Shown here piece by piece: positions 1 to 6,723 of a DNA stretch of 11,640 nt; positions within the stretch are counted from its first letter, which is position 1; the number at the start of each line of letters is the position of its first letter. The stretch covers positions 1-11,640 of the forward strand of contig DAOVYR010000012.1 in NCBI GenBank assembly GCA_030635525.1, written 5' to 3'. This DNA is from Candidatus Nanohalarchaeota archaeon (lineage in GTDB: Archaea; EX4484-52; B79-G9). A program made the position numbers and the translations under genes. Below the pieces are notes generated by a model that saw only the letters and a program-made list of their open reading frames with translations, was not told where the DNA came from and searched no databases.

Positions 1-1905
1 ATGAATGATAGTGCAGGGAATGTTAATTGTACTGGTGTTGATTTTTGGTATGATACTGTTGCGCCGGGTATTTCTGTTGTTGAGCCTATGAATGTCACTT
101 ATGGTTATGGGGATGTTTTTGTTAATGTCACGGTTGATGAAGATGTTTTTGCGTGTTTTTATGATGTCGGTTTTGGGAATGCCAGTATGAACGGGAGCAT
201 CCGGGATTTTAATGCTACTGTCTCTCTGAGCGATGGGGTCTATTGGCTTTTGGTGTATTGCAATGATTCGGCGGGGAATGTGGGGGTCAATGATTCTTTG
301 TTTTTTTCAGTGGACAGTGTTGCGCCGATGGTTGATATTGTTGCGCCAGAGAACAGGACATACAACGAGATGTGGCTGTGGGTAAATGTGACGACAGATG
401 GAAGTTTCTGGTGTGGGGTGTCTTTGAACGGGACTGAGAATGTAAGTCTTCTGAATAAGACTGTGCTGCTTTCAGATGAATGGTATCTGAATCTTAGTGT
501 CGGGGCAGAGGGTGCGAATAATGTGACTGTCTATTGCAATGACAGTGTGGGGAATGTTAATTATTCGAAAAAGGAGTTTGTGGTCAATACTACGGTGCCT
601 GTTGTTTTGCTTGATTCTCCGGCAGATATGGGGAATGTGACCTATAGTAGCGTTATGTTTAATTATACGCCGAGAGGTATTGATATTCTTAATTGTACTT
701 TGTATGGTAATTTTACTGGTGAATGGGAAGGTAATTATTCGAATTCTACTCCGGTTCTGGCTGATTTTGTAAATGGTATCGAGGTAAATCTTTCTTCGGG
801 GTTTTATTTGTGGAATGTCATGTGCGTGGATGGTTTTTCTAATGCTGCTTTTGCAGGCGCTAATTATACGGTTACTGTTGAGGGGAATATAGGGAATATC
901 AGTATTGTGGGTCCTTTGAATGAGTCTTTTCTTGTTAGCGGAACCAGGTGGGTGTGGGTGAATGTGACTACTGATGAAGATGCAGTGTGCAGGTATAACC
1001 TGTCTAATTCGAGTTTTGATTTTGATGCGGATGGAGAAGATTTTAATATTACTTCAGGGGTTAATCATTCGTTTAATTATTCGGGCCTGAGTGATGGTGG
1101 AGAGCATATAGCATATTATAAGTGCAGGGATTTGTTTTTGAATGTGAATGATGATGCGGTAGGTCATAGGTTTTTTGTTGCGCATCCATGCGTTGATAAT
1201 GACGGGGACGGGTATGGTGTTGGCGCAGGGTGTCTCGGGACTGACTGCGATGATTCTAATCCCGGGATTTATACGGGGTGTGGTTCCGGGGGCGGGTCAT
1301 CCACAAGCAGTTCTGTTGTCGTGATGTTAAATGAAGAGGATGAGGATGTTAATGAAAGTGATGATGTGGCTTTCGAAGCTGTTGATGTGATTGAGGATGA
1401 AGCAGATGTTGATTTTTTTAATGAGACCGATAGTACAGATGAAGAAAAAGAGCCCGCGGCAAGGGGTGAACTTTATGCAGATGTCCTGAAATTAAAGGAT
1501 GTTGTTCATCTGTTGAAGAGCGGGAATAAGATAGGTGAAAATGTATCACAGGAATATCTTTCGAGATTGAAGGAGGTCATGGAGCTTTACCAGGCAGGTG
1601 AGTTTGAGGAGGCGCAGCTTGCCATGAATGAGATAAGGACTTCTCTTGATTATGAAAATGAGACCGCGGATGTGGATGAACATGGTGTTGATTATGGATT
1701 TCTTATGAGTTTGGGGGTTGTTGTTGTTGTTCTTATGGTGATTCTTGTGGTTGGCGGTAAAATTGGCGGTCGCAAAAAGAGTCCGGCAAGTGAGTATATT
1801 AAGTTGTGTATTGATATGGGTTTTTCACGGGATGATATTAAGCGGAAAATGATTGAGAGTGGATGGAGTGAAGATGCTGTTGATAAGGCAATGAAAAATA
1901 AGTGA
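1..1905 (+). CDS. Membrane-anchored Ig-like repeat surface glycoprotein, 5'-partial
   Basis: Probable cell-surface (S-layer-like or adhesin) protein; the visible part is 634 residues. Ig-like units end in C-N-D-S-x-G-N-V type motifs at about 87-94 and 179-186, with looser versions at 275 and 375. Each unit carries two cysteines (52/87, 138/179, 232/275, 330/375) that could form a disulfide. About forty N-x-S/T sequons are spread over the outer part and none lies after the membrane segment. Residues 397-427 hold a DNDGDGYG...DCDDSNP motif like the MopE metal-binding motif. They are followed by a G/S linker, a very acidic stretch (about 447-485), a helical region (about 490-550), one membrane segment (566-586), a basic stop-transfer (591-593) and a cytoplasmic tail with two short helices (598-631). 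The frame opens in the middle of a repeat, at the position of the repeat Cys, and no signal peptide is visible. The true start therefore probably lies upstream of the window. Ligand and role are unknown. Confidence 0.85.
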   Translation: MNDSAGNVNCTGVDFWYDTVAPGISVVEPMNVTYGYGDVFVNVTVDEDVFACFYDVGFGNASMNGSIRDFNATVSLSDGVYWLLVYCNDSAGNVGVNDSLFFSVDSVAPMVDIVAPENRTYNEMWLWVNVTTDGSFWCGVSLNGTENVSLLNKTVLLSDEWYLNLSVGAEGANNVTVYCNDSVGNVNYSKKEFVVNTTVPVVLLDSPADMGNVTYSSVMFNYTPRGIDILNCTLYGNFTGEWEGNYSNSTPVLADFVNGIEVNLSSGFYLWNVMCVDGFSNAAFAGANYTVTVEGNIGNISIVGPLNESFLVSGTRWVWVNVTTDEDAVCRYNLSNSSFDFDADGEDFNITSGVNHSFNYSGLSDGGEHIAYYKCRDLFLNVNDDAVGHRFFVAHPCVDNDGDGYGVGAGCLGTDCDDSNPGIYTGCGSGGGSSTSSSVVVMLNEEDEDVNESDDVAFEAVDVIEDEADVDFFNETDSTDEEKEPAARGELYADVLKLKDVVHLLKSGNKIGENVSQEYLSRLKEVMELYQAGEFEEAQLAMNEIRTSLDYENETADVDEHGVDYGFLMSLGVVVVVLMVILVVGGKIGGRKKSPASEYIKLCIDMGFSRDDIKRKMIESGWSEDAVDKAMKNK

Positions 1906-1918
1906 AGGTGAAGAAGTG

Positions 1919-2476
1919 ATGAGAATTTTGAAGATGGATGAGGTTGATTCTTCTGTTGTTGAAGATATCAGAAATGGGCGTGTTTTTGTCTATCCTACGG
2001 ATACTATCTATGGCATCGGGTGCAATGCGCTTTTAGATGATGCTGTGAAAAAGGTGTTTTGTGCTAAAAAGAGGGATGAGTCGATGGCGCTTTCGGTTAT
2101 TGCGCCGTCTTTTGAGTGGATAGAGAAGTATTGCGATGTTGATATGGATGTTGTCGGGAAGTATTTGCCGGGGCCTTATACGCTGATTGTCCGAAAGAAG
2201 GATGCGGGTTTTTTGAATCTGGTCAGCGCAGGGAAGGGTACGCTTGGGGTCCGCATTATTGAGCATCCGATCATGAAGCATTTTGAGGTTGCAGGGGTTC
2301 CTTTTGTTACTACGTCGGTCAATGTTTCGGGGGATGCGCCTGTTTGCGATGTGTCCAAGATTTCTGATGAGATAATGCGGTTTGTTGATGTTGTGATTGA
2401 TGAGGGGGTTATAGAAGGCAGGGCGTCTACTCTAATTGATTTGAGTGAAGGTGCGGAGAGGGTTGTCGGGAGATGA
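1919..2476 (+). CDS. tsaC: L-threonylcarbamoyladenylate synthase, TsaC/Sua5/YrdC family
   Basis: Makes threonylcarbamoyl-AMP from threonine, bicarbonate and ATP. This is the first step of the universal tRNA t6A37 modification; in archaea the KEOPS complex then transfers the group. The 185-residue single-domain length fits TsaC/YrdC and lacks the extra C-terminal Sua5 domain. Family motifs are present: YPTDTIYGIG (25-34), KKRD (50-53), LPGPYT (83-88), GVRI (110-113), SVNVSGD (133-139) and a GRAST-L-I-D end (167-174). I chose the ATG at 1919 over the GTG at 1916 because AAGGTGA (1905-1911) is a good archaeal Shine-Dalgarno with 7 bases of spacing. It lies 13 bases after the surface protein stop, so the two are probably co-transcribed. 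The cytosolic enzyme has no obvious functional link to the surface protein. Confidence 0.93.
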   Translation: MRILKMDEVDSSVVEDIRNGRVFVYPTDTIYGIGCNALLDDAVKKVFCAKKRDESMALSVIAPSFEWIEKYCDVDMDVVGKYLPGPYTLIVRKKDAGFLNLVSAGKGTLGVRIIEHPIMKHFEVAGVPFVTTSVNVSGDAPVCDVSKISDEIMRFVDVVIDEGVIEGRASTLIDLSEGAERVVGR

Positions 2477-2525
2477 TAGGCAAAATAGACAATTATTCTC
2501 TTTGTTACTACTAAAAAGCGATAGA

Positions 2526-2546
2526 TTTATATATTTGTTGCAACAA
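2526..2546 (+). promoter_or_regulatory. TATA box plus TTGTTGCAACAA dyad
   Basis: TTTATATA (2526-2533) sits in an A/T-rich setting after a purine-rich stretch (AAAAAGCGATAGA), as expected for an archaeal BRE/TATA promoter. A perfect 12-bp inverted repeat, TTGTTGCAACAA (2535-2546), follows immediately, between the TATA box and the predicted transcription start near 2553-2557. That is a typical place for a repressor site. The transcript it would drive has no recognised gene for 400 bases. Confidence 0.5.
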
Positions 2547-2936
2547 TATTATGTTCAGGTAATCTTATGATATCTCTAAATGCATACGGAATACTGAATC
2601 TGAACATTTGCGCATTTAGACTTATTGCCCCGATGCATTCAAAATATGTGGGATGCACAGGTCAGTAGGGGATGATTCGATTTCATTCTGAAATCAAAAG
2701 ATGACCCTTAAAATATTTTTCTGATATTGAACTATTATTGCAGGGGCGGGTATGCTGCTCATCCAGGCTCACGTTTTGCTGAACATGAGAGTTTGTGGAT
2801 TCTGTTTCTGCGGGAGATATTGCGCGTATCTGACGGAGGTTTCGTTGGGCGCAGTAAGAGGTTTTTGTTTTTTTGAATACATAAAGAATAGAGTGATGTA
2901 AAATCGTAACAATACCAAAATGTTGCGAGGCATTGG

Positions 2937-2955
2937 ATAAATAATAATAATAATA
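2937..2955 (+). promoter_or_regulatory. AT-only ATA-repeat element before the 2966 gene
   Basis: A run of ATAAATAATAATAATAATAA lies about 10-30 bases before the ATG at 2966. It can serve as the TATA element of a leaderless or very short-leader transcript. No Shine-Dalgarno is visible between it and the start codon, which agrees with leaderless initiation. The trinucleotide repeat is also a possible length-variable tract. Confidence 0.35.
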
Positions 2956-2965
2956 ACCAGAGACG

Positions 2966-3508
2966 ATGAAGATGGAACTGCCAGAGGAATTTTATATCGG
3001 ATTTACACCTGAAAAGAACGGTTACAAAATAATGCGGTGCATGCAGGGACCAGATGGTCCGTATTGCGAAACAGTCGCCACAACGGAACGCCAGAAACGT
3101 GGAACTGTAGAATTTAGTGCTACGGGCGGGTTGAGGCGCGCGTTGCCAGGAATGGATGCGGGGGATGTTACGGATGAGGGAGCGCTTTCACGATGCCTTT
3201 TGAGAATATTACATGTCGGGAATATGTATCTGCGCGATTGTGCGAGTGAATCTACTCTTTATGAGCGTATTGAAAAGGAGATGAATACTTTGGTGAGGGC
3301 GTCTGAGAGAATAACAGAAAAAATTAATGAAGAGCCGGAAGATGTCCAACGCTATTTAGGTCCTATGTTAGGTGATTTTAATAGAAAGGTTTTTGGTGCA
3401 ATTACAGGTCAAGCACAAAGCTATCCTACTGATGTTAGAGAGAATGTGATGGAGATGCTTGGTTTTGGTGCAAAAGAATTGGAACCTGACCAAGAGGATG
3501 TTGCGTGA
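2966..3508 (+). CDS. Hypothetical protein, first gene of an unknown three-gene cassette
   Basis: A 180-residue soluble protein I do not recognise. The N-terminal part (about 1-55) looks beta-rich and carries two cysteines close together (25 and 34, in a C-M-Q-G-P-D-G-P-Y-C context). A middle part (about 75-130) is predicted helical with a charged amphipathic stretch (E-R-I-E-K-E-M). The C-terminal tail is acidic. There is no signal peptide or membrane segment. An AT-only element ends about 10 bases before the ATG and no Shine-Dalgarno is visible, so translation may be leaderless; Met3 is an alternative start. A hairpin follows the stop, and the next unknown gene begins 61 bases on. Codon use looks coding throughout and no competing frame covers it. 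Function cannot be inferred. Confidence 0.75.
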   Translation: MKMELPEEFYIGFTPEKNGYKIMRCMQGPDGPYCETVATTERQKRGTVEFSATGGLRRALPGMDAGDVTDEGALSRCLLRILHVGNMYLRDCASESTLYERIEKEMNTLVRASERITEKINEEPEDVQRYLGPMLGDFNRKVFGAITGQAQSYPTDVRENVMEMLGFGAKELEPDQEDVA

Positions 3509-3524
3509 ACTGTAATCTTAAATG

Positions 3525-3541
3525 TACAGCATATTGCTGTA
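3525..3541 (+). promoter_or_regulatory. Perfect hairpin TACAGCA-TAT-TGCTGTA between two unknown genes
   Basis: A 7-bp perfect stem with a 3-base loop, extendable by two G-U pairs in RNA, lies 16 bases after the 2966 gene stop. TATATTTATAG (3545-3555) follows directly. It may end the upstream transcript or be an operator next to the TATA element of the following gene. Its position argues against a start at 3522 for the next gene. Confidence 0.4.
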
Positions 3542-3569
3542 TGATATATTTATAGTGGTGGTGGAATTT

Positions 3570-4574
3570 ATGGATAAAATGTTAACCAAAGAACATGATG
3601 TAAGTGAAGAATCGAGATCTAGTGTAGTAGAATTACTTAAAGAAATTGGCTATAATCCAATAAAGAATTGTTGTGTTTATGTTAAAGACGAGGATCCACA
3701 TGGCATTGTTTCTTTTCCAAAGATGGATTATGACCTATCCCGGACTTGTAGTGATTTGTTCATTGAGCCACCAAAGGATAAAATGGGAATTTATGTAATG
3801 GCAATTGTGCCTGATCGAAATCTTACCGGGCAGATAAAGTATCTCTATGGAATAAAAAAAGAAAATAGATTTATGGGAGGAATACCTTTAGACAGAAAAA
3901 ATGTAAGAGTGTATATTGGTGAACCTGAAAATAATGGTGATGATGAAACTGCATCATTGGATGATGGATATCTGACTGTGCCTACGATCATAGATGAAAA
4001 TGGTATTCTTTTGGGACTTGGAATTGTAGATTTGGATTTAAATGTAATTCCGGGATACGCACTTAAAGAGGCAGATGATTTGAAATCCCTTATTGAACAT
4101 CCTAAATTGCTTAAAGCAATAAATACTATCATGCGTGCAGAAGAGACATACAGCAGTATATTGCCAAAAATGCGTGGTATTGCAGAAAAATTTCAAGATG
4201 GATACTATGATGGAAAGGATGATATTCGTATGCAGGGTGCAATTACATCACCTCTTCCTGACGGAAGGCATATTGTTTCAAGACTTACGGTTTTTACGTG
4301 CAGCGAATATGGAAATATACCGGTGATTGATGGCAAGGTATATGTTTCAGCAAGTGTTATGACGCCGTACGGTGATGTCTTTAGAGAGAATGATGAAAAT
4401 CCTGCGTTAATTATTGAAACAAGTCCGGATACGATTGAGCATGATGTCAAAAGGATAATCCAGGTATTGAATGGTACTGATACCGTGCGCGATAAAGGAA
4501 ATTTCAATCTAGAAACAAGCACACATGAGGCGCCTGCTATGACCACGGAAGACGAAAGTATACTATATGCATAA
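3570..4574 (+). CDS. Hypothetical protein, second gene of the unknown cassette
   Basis: A 334-residue, soluble-looking protein with no family I recognise. Acidic segments alternate with beta-strand-like segments (I-Y-V-M-A-I-V, V-R-V-Y-I-G, G-I-L-L-G-L-G-I-V-D-L-D-L), followed by a helical stretch and a second beta-rich part (V-S-R-L-T-V-F, V-Y-V-S-A-S-V). The C-terminus is a polar tail. The frame extends back to 3522, but the added residues would fall on the hairpin and TATA-like sequence. I therefore place the start at the ATG at 3570, with GGTGGTGG (3556-3563) 6 bases before it. The TATA-like element at 3544-3552 would put a transcript start almost at this ATG, so SD-led translation of a longer mRNA and leaderless translation are both possible. 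The next gene starts 30 bases after the stop, suggesting one operon. Function unknown. Confidence 0.75.
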   Translation: MDKMLTKEHDVSEESRSSVVELLKEIGYNPIKNCCVYVKDEDPHGIVSFPKMDYDLSRTCSDLFIEPPKDKMGIYVMAIVPDRNLTGQIKYLYGIKKENRFMGGIPLDRKNVRVYIGEPENNGDDETASLDDGYLTVPTIIDENGILLGLGIVDLDLNVIPGYALKEADDLKSLIEHPKLLKAINTIMRAEETYSSILPKMRGIAEKFQDGYYDGKDDIRMQGAITSPLPDGRHIVSRLTVFTCSEYGNIPVIDGKVYVSASVMTPYGDVFRENDENPALIIETSPDTIEHDVKRIIQVLNGTDTVRDKGNFNLETSTHEAPAMTTEDESILYA

Positions 4575-4604
4575 TCCCTGTAAAAGTTAATGGAAGTGAA
4601 TTCA

Positions 4605-5153
4605 ATGTATAAACAGATAGAATCAGTATTAGATGTAAGAAGAGAACCTGAAGGGAAAAATGGCATTTATAGTGATATTGATTCTGTAGTTCTTCTTTTG
4701 ATGGATGTTGTTAGCGGTGATCTTTTCGAAAAAGCAGTGGAGTATCCGGACATAGACTGGGAGCCATATCGCAATTATAAAGAACAACTTGAAACGCGCG
4801 GGATACACACAGTACAATATCTTTTGGAGAATCCGAATGTTCTGTATGATGAAGTTGCTCCGCATTTTGATGGCGAAGGTGAAACTCTTGAAAGAAATGT
4901 GTTTGATGCGTATTATAGTGAGCTATTAATGGATGCCAAACGGGTAAAGGATGCTGTAATAAGTATGCGTTTTAAGCGAATGTTCTGTGTTAATGACTTG
5001 CTCAAAATGGATCCGATTTCAGGTAAAGGAAGCGCAATGATTAGCTATCAGAATAAGGATGGCAGCAGGTCAAGAGATGAAGCAATGCGATGGATGTTTT
5101 TTCATAACCAGTGGTTTGGTCCTCTTACACTCCCTGAAGAAGAGGAGAGTTAA
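4605..5153 (+). CDS. Hypothetical protein, third gene of the unknown cassette
   Basis: A 182-residue acidic protein without a recognised domain. It appears mostly helical, with a hydrophobic patch (V-V-L-L-L-M-D-V-V), several aromatic and acidic residues (D-I-D-W-E-P-Y), and a C-terminal W-M-F-F-H-N-Q-W-F-G-P segment before a short glutamate tail. That aromatic block (about 163-173) is the most distinctive part and could be a binding surface. The start is the ATG at 4605, because GGAAGTGA (4592-4599) is a near-perfect Shine-Dalgarno with 5 bases of spacing. The earlier ATG at 4590 overlaps that element. It lies 30 bases after the preceding unknown gene on the same strand and converges on hepT 8 bases later. 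Function unknown; part of the cassette by position. Confidence 0.72.
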   Translation: MYKQIESVLDVRREPEGKNGIYSDIDSVVLLLMDVVSGDLFEKAVEYPDIDWEPYRNYKEQLETRGIHTVQYLLENPNVLYDEVAPHFDGEGETLERNVFDAYYSELLMDAKRVKDAVISMRFKRMFCVNDLLKMDPISGKGSAMISYQNKDGSRSRDEAMRWMFFHNQWFGPLTLPEEEES

Positions 5154-5155
5154 AG

Positions 5156-5172
5156 CCAAAATCACATTTTGG
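5156..5172. terminator. Hairpin between convergent genes
   Basis: CCAAAAT-CAC-ATTTTGG is a perfect 7-bp stem. It starts 3 bases after the stop of the + strand unknown gene and overlaps the last codons of hepT on the - strand. Its symmetry and place suit a two-way transcription end. No long T run follows, so the call is tentative. Confidence 0.4.
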
Positions 5173-5581
5173 TGAATTTTAGAACATCGTCTATGAACTC
5201 ATGGAAATCGTTGAGTTCAGCGCTCAGGCTATCGTATACTAATTCGTCATCTACAGAACCGTATCTATGGACAAGAATGTTGCGCAATCCTTTCATTTCC
5301 CTTAATTTTTTGATTAACTTTTTTGGAAATATTTTCTTTTTTTCCAGTTTATCAAATACATCTTCTTCCTCTACAGGCAGACCGAGTTTCAGGTCTTTTA
5401 CCAGAAGCATGCAGATATCAATCACTGATTCTATTGAGATGTGTAGGAGGCGTTCGCATGAGCGCTTTTTTTCGATGGAGAGTTCATATTCTTCAAAGGT
5501 ATCCGGTACTATCTCTATAAGTTCATCTAAATATGAGTCCAGTTCATCGATTTTTGAGAGTATCCTTTTTTTGTCAGGCAT
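5162..5581 (-). CDS. hepT: HepT-type HEPN toxin ribonuclease
   Basis: A 139-residue all-helical protein of the HepT/DUF86 HEPN family, toxin partner of MntA. Members are RNases whose active site is the R-x4-H-x-Y motif. Here it is complete as R100-N-I-L-V-H105-R-Y107, preceded by the usual K-G-L and followed by G-S-V-D-D-E. In the studied pairs the motif tyrosine is the residue that the MntA antitoxin modifies with AMP groups, and it is present. Length is normal for the family. The gene starts inside the end of the MntA gene (8-base overlap), giving tight translational coupling with antitoxin first, as is common. Its stop overlaps a hairpin shared with the convergent + strand gene. All key residues are intact, so the toxin is probably active. 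Confidence 0.92.
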   Translation of the reverse strand: MPDKKRILSKIDELDSYLDELIEIVPDTFEEYELSIEKKRSCERLLHISIESVIDICMLLVKDLKLGLPVEEEDVFDKLEKKKIFPKKLIKKLREMKGLRNILVHRYGSVDDELVYDSLSAELNDFHEFIDDVLKFTKM

Positions 5582-5969
5582 TCATAACACCTTCCAGATA
5601 TGTTTTGTATCTTGGCTCAAAGTCATTGAAATCCCTGATTGTCTCGAATGCAATATCGTATAACGGGTCTTCATTTTTGCAGAAGAGCACCTTTCCTTCT
5701 TTTAATATTCTTGAGCGGATGTAGATGGGAAGCTGCTGGTATATCTGTATGTCTGTTTTGTGGAAATCGGTTAGGTATTGCAGTTTTTTTCTTGAGAGGG
5801 ATAATTTCGTGTGTTTTTTTGGGTACATTACCAGACACACATCTATGTCGCGGTATGGCTCTTTTCGCGCGAAACTGCCGAATAATATGACTGCGAGTAT
5901 GTCTTTGTCTTTTTTTGCTTTTTTTATTATTGCGTCGGATTCGTCGGTGATGTGTTTGGGCATAGTCAT
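5574..5969 (-). CDS. mntA: MntA-type minimal nucleotidyltransferase antitoxin
   Basis: A 131-residue MNT-fold nucleotidyltransferase, the antitoxin of the HEPN/MNT system. In studied pairs it transfers AMP from ATP to the HepT active-site tyrosine. The catalytic motif is I-L-F-G31-S32-F-A-R...R-D41-I-D43, with a plausible third acidic residue at D73 (T-D-I-Q-I-Y). The gap between G-S and D-x-D is 8 residues, not the 10 of the classic GSx10DxD pattern. The C-terminal half is helical. Translation probably starts at the ATG at 5969, with AGGA close upstream; an ATG two codons later is an alternative. It lies 37 bases downstream of a wHTH-nucleotidyltransferase gene on the same strand and overlaps hepT, so all three may form one operon. 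Confidence 0.9.
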   Translation of the reverse strand: MTMPKHITDESDAIIKKAKKDKDILAVILFGSFARKEPYRDIDVCLVMYPKKHTKLSLSRKKLQYLTDFHKTDIQIYQQLPIYIRSRILKEGKVLFCKNEDPLYDIAFETIRDFNDFEPRYKTYLEGVMNA

Positions 5970-6006
5970 TATATGTCCTGAGCATGTTTATTAATGTTTT
6001 AGGGAG

Positions 6007-6684
6007 CTATTTCCACATCGCGTTTATAAAAAATGAAAAGTTGCTTAGAATTATGTGATTTTCGAGAATTTCGCATATAAGTGCTTCCTTTTTTTCCAGA
6101 CCTTCAAAGAAGAGTGTGTGTTTTAAAACAACTTCATGGAGTTCATAGGGCAGGAGGTGTTTTGGCAATCCCTGTTTTTTTTCAGATACAATAAGGAGGT
6201 CTAAATCGGATGTTTTGTTTGCACTGAATTTTGCGAAACTTCCAAAAACAGTTATTGGCAGATGTATATTTTTAATCTCTTTAATGAATGGCTGCATCAG
6301 GGGATATTTCTCCAGAAAAAGTGATGTTTTGAATATTTCTGCATGCATCAGGTAAAGTTTTGCCTGTATGTTTTCCATGTTGAGCATGAAATATTTGTTC
6401 CTGCCGATGGTCTCTGATTTCAGGATTTTTTCGCTTTCAAGATTTTTCAAAATATTCTGGGTTGTTTTCAGTGGGATTCCTGAAAGTCTTGATATGTTGC
6501 GAAGATGATATTTTTTCCTGTAGTCTCCAAGGTAAAGTGTGATTATTTTGAGATGTTTGTTTCCTATTGTACACATATGTGTCTTTTTGGATACATCAGT
6601 ATATAATGGTTTGTTTAGAGTGCAATTGGGGGCGCATTCTATCGGCAAGGCGCACATAATACATTTATATGCGTTATTGTCCAA
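6007..6684 (-). CDS. Winged-helix / nucleotidyltransferase fusion, likely TA-operon regulator
   Basis: A 225-residue fusion. Residues about 45-100 form a winged helix-turn-helix (L-R-N-I-S-R-L-S-G-I-P recognition region, then a wing ending K-Y-F-M-L). Residues 143-166 form a nucleotidyltransferase core with a full GSx10DxD motif (G148-S149, D160, D162). The N-terminus has four cysteines (8, 11, 17, 21) in a CxxC-x5-C-x3-C arrangement that may bind metal. The start is uncertain. Only the TTG at 6684, directly after an in-frame stop, includes all four cysteines. The ATG at 6657 loses one. The ATG at 6576 sits 26 bases from a TATA box (6606-6599) and would give a leaderless 189-residue protein without the cluster. 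It precedes mntA-hepT by 37 bases. wHTH-NT fusions are known in archaea; a role in regulating this toxin operon is inference. Confidence 0.8.
   Translation of the reverse strand: MDNNAYKCIMCALPIECAPNCTLNKPLYTDVSKKTHMCTIGNKHLKIITLYLGDYRKKYHLRNISRLSGIPLKTTQNILKNLESEKILKSETIGRNKYFMLNMENIQAKLYLMHAEIFKTSLFLEKYPLMQPFIKEIKNIHLPITVFGSFAKFSANKTSDLDLLIVSEKKQGLPKHLLPYELHEVVLKHTLFFEGLEKKEALICEILENHIILSNFSFFINAMWK
6571..6606 (-). promoter_or_regulatory. Internal TATA box and ACACATATGTGT dyad
   Basis: On the - strand TTATATAC (6606-6599) is a good TATA box. It is centred 26 bases before the ATG at 6576, which lies inside a perfect 12-bp inverted repeat, ACACATATGTGT (6571-6582). Together they fit a leaderless promoter with a dyad over the start, which the winged-helix protein itself could bind. 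If real, it yields a shorter regulator lacking the cysteine-rich N-terminus. Confidence 0.35.
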
Positions 6685-6704
6685 TCAGTAATCGTTGTAA
6701 TCCA

Positions 6705-6714
6705 CATTTAAATG
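6705..6714. promoter_or_regulatory. CATTTAAATG dyad between divergent genes
   Basis: A perfect 10-bp palindrome lies in the 39-base gap between the wHTH-NT gene and the small gene of the PIN pair. On the - strand its centre is about 25 bases from the TTG at 6684, so it could be that gene's TATA element. It could equally be a shared operator for the two divergent modules. Confidence 0.35.
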
Positions 6715-6723
6715 GTGATAGTT

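Larger units (their letters stand above)
2477..2965. other. 489-base intergenic region with promoter but no convincing gene
   Basis: No long open frame on either strand and no tRNA-like pattern seen. The left end has a strong TATA box with a 12-bp dyad (2526-2546). A 33-codon frame at 2567-2668 has an AGGTAA-like element (2556-2562) in front of it, and a second, Cys-rich 49-codon frame lies at 2752-2901. Neither resembles a known family. The stretch at about 2740-2870 is more GC-rich than its surroundings. It could be a non-coding RNA, a decayed gene or a long leader of the 2966 gene. Confidence 0.5.

Noticed and set aside
2752..2901. A 49-codon Cys-rich frame (C-G-F-C-F-C-G-R-Y-C) in the left intergenic region
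   Set aside because: The G-rich stretch before it ends one base from the ATG, too close for a ribosome site. No family resemblance, and the hydrophobic low-complexity make-up fits chance.
3522..3569. Hydrophobic N-terminal extension of the 334-residue unknown protein
   Set aside because: It falls on a perfect hairpin and a TATA-like stretch, and a ribosome site sits right before the ATG at 3570; the hydrophobic look comes from AT-rich promoter sequence.
4205..4666. A 153-codon open frame on the - strand
   Set aside because: Overlaps two + strand genes with better starts and ribosome sites; no recognisable domain.
5169..5663. A 164-codon open frame on the + strand
   Set aside because: Lies antisense to hepT and mntA, whose motifs are intact; its Ser/Phe-rich product is typical of an antisense shadow.
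5574..5969. MntA as an inactive nucleotidyltransferase because of the shortened GSx8DxD spacing
   Set aside because: G-S, both Asp residues and a plausible third acid are present; loop length varies in this family, so activity should not be ruled out.
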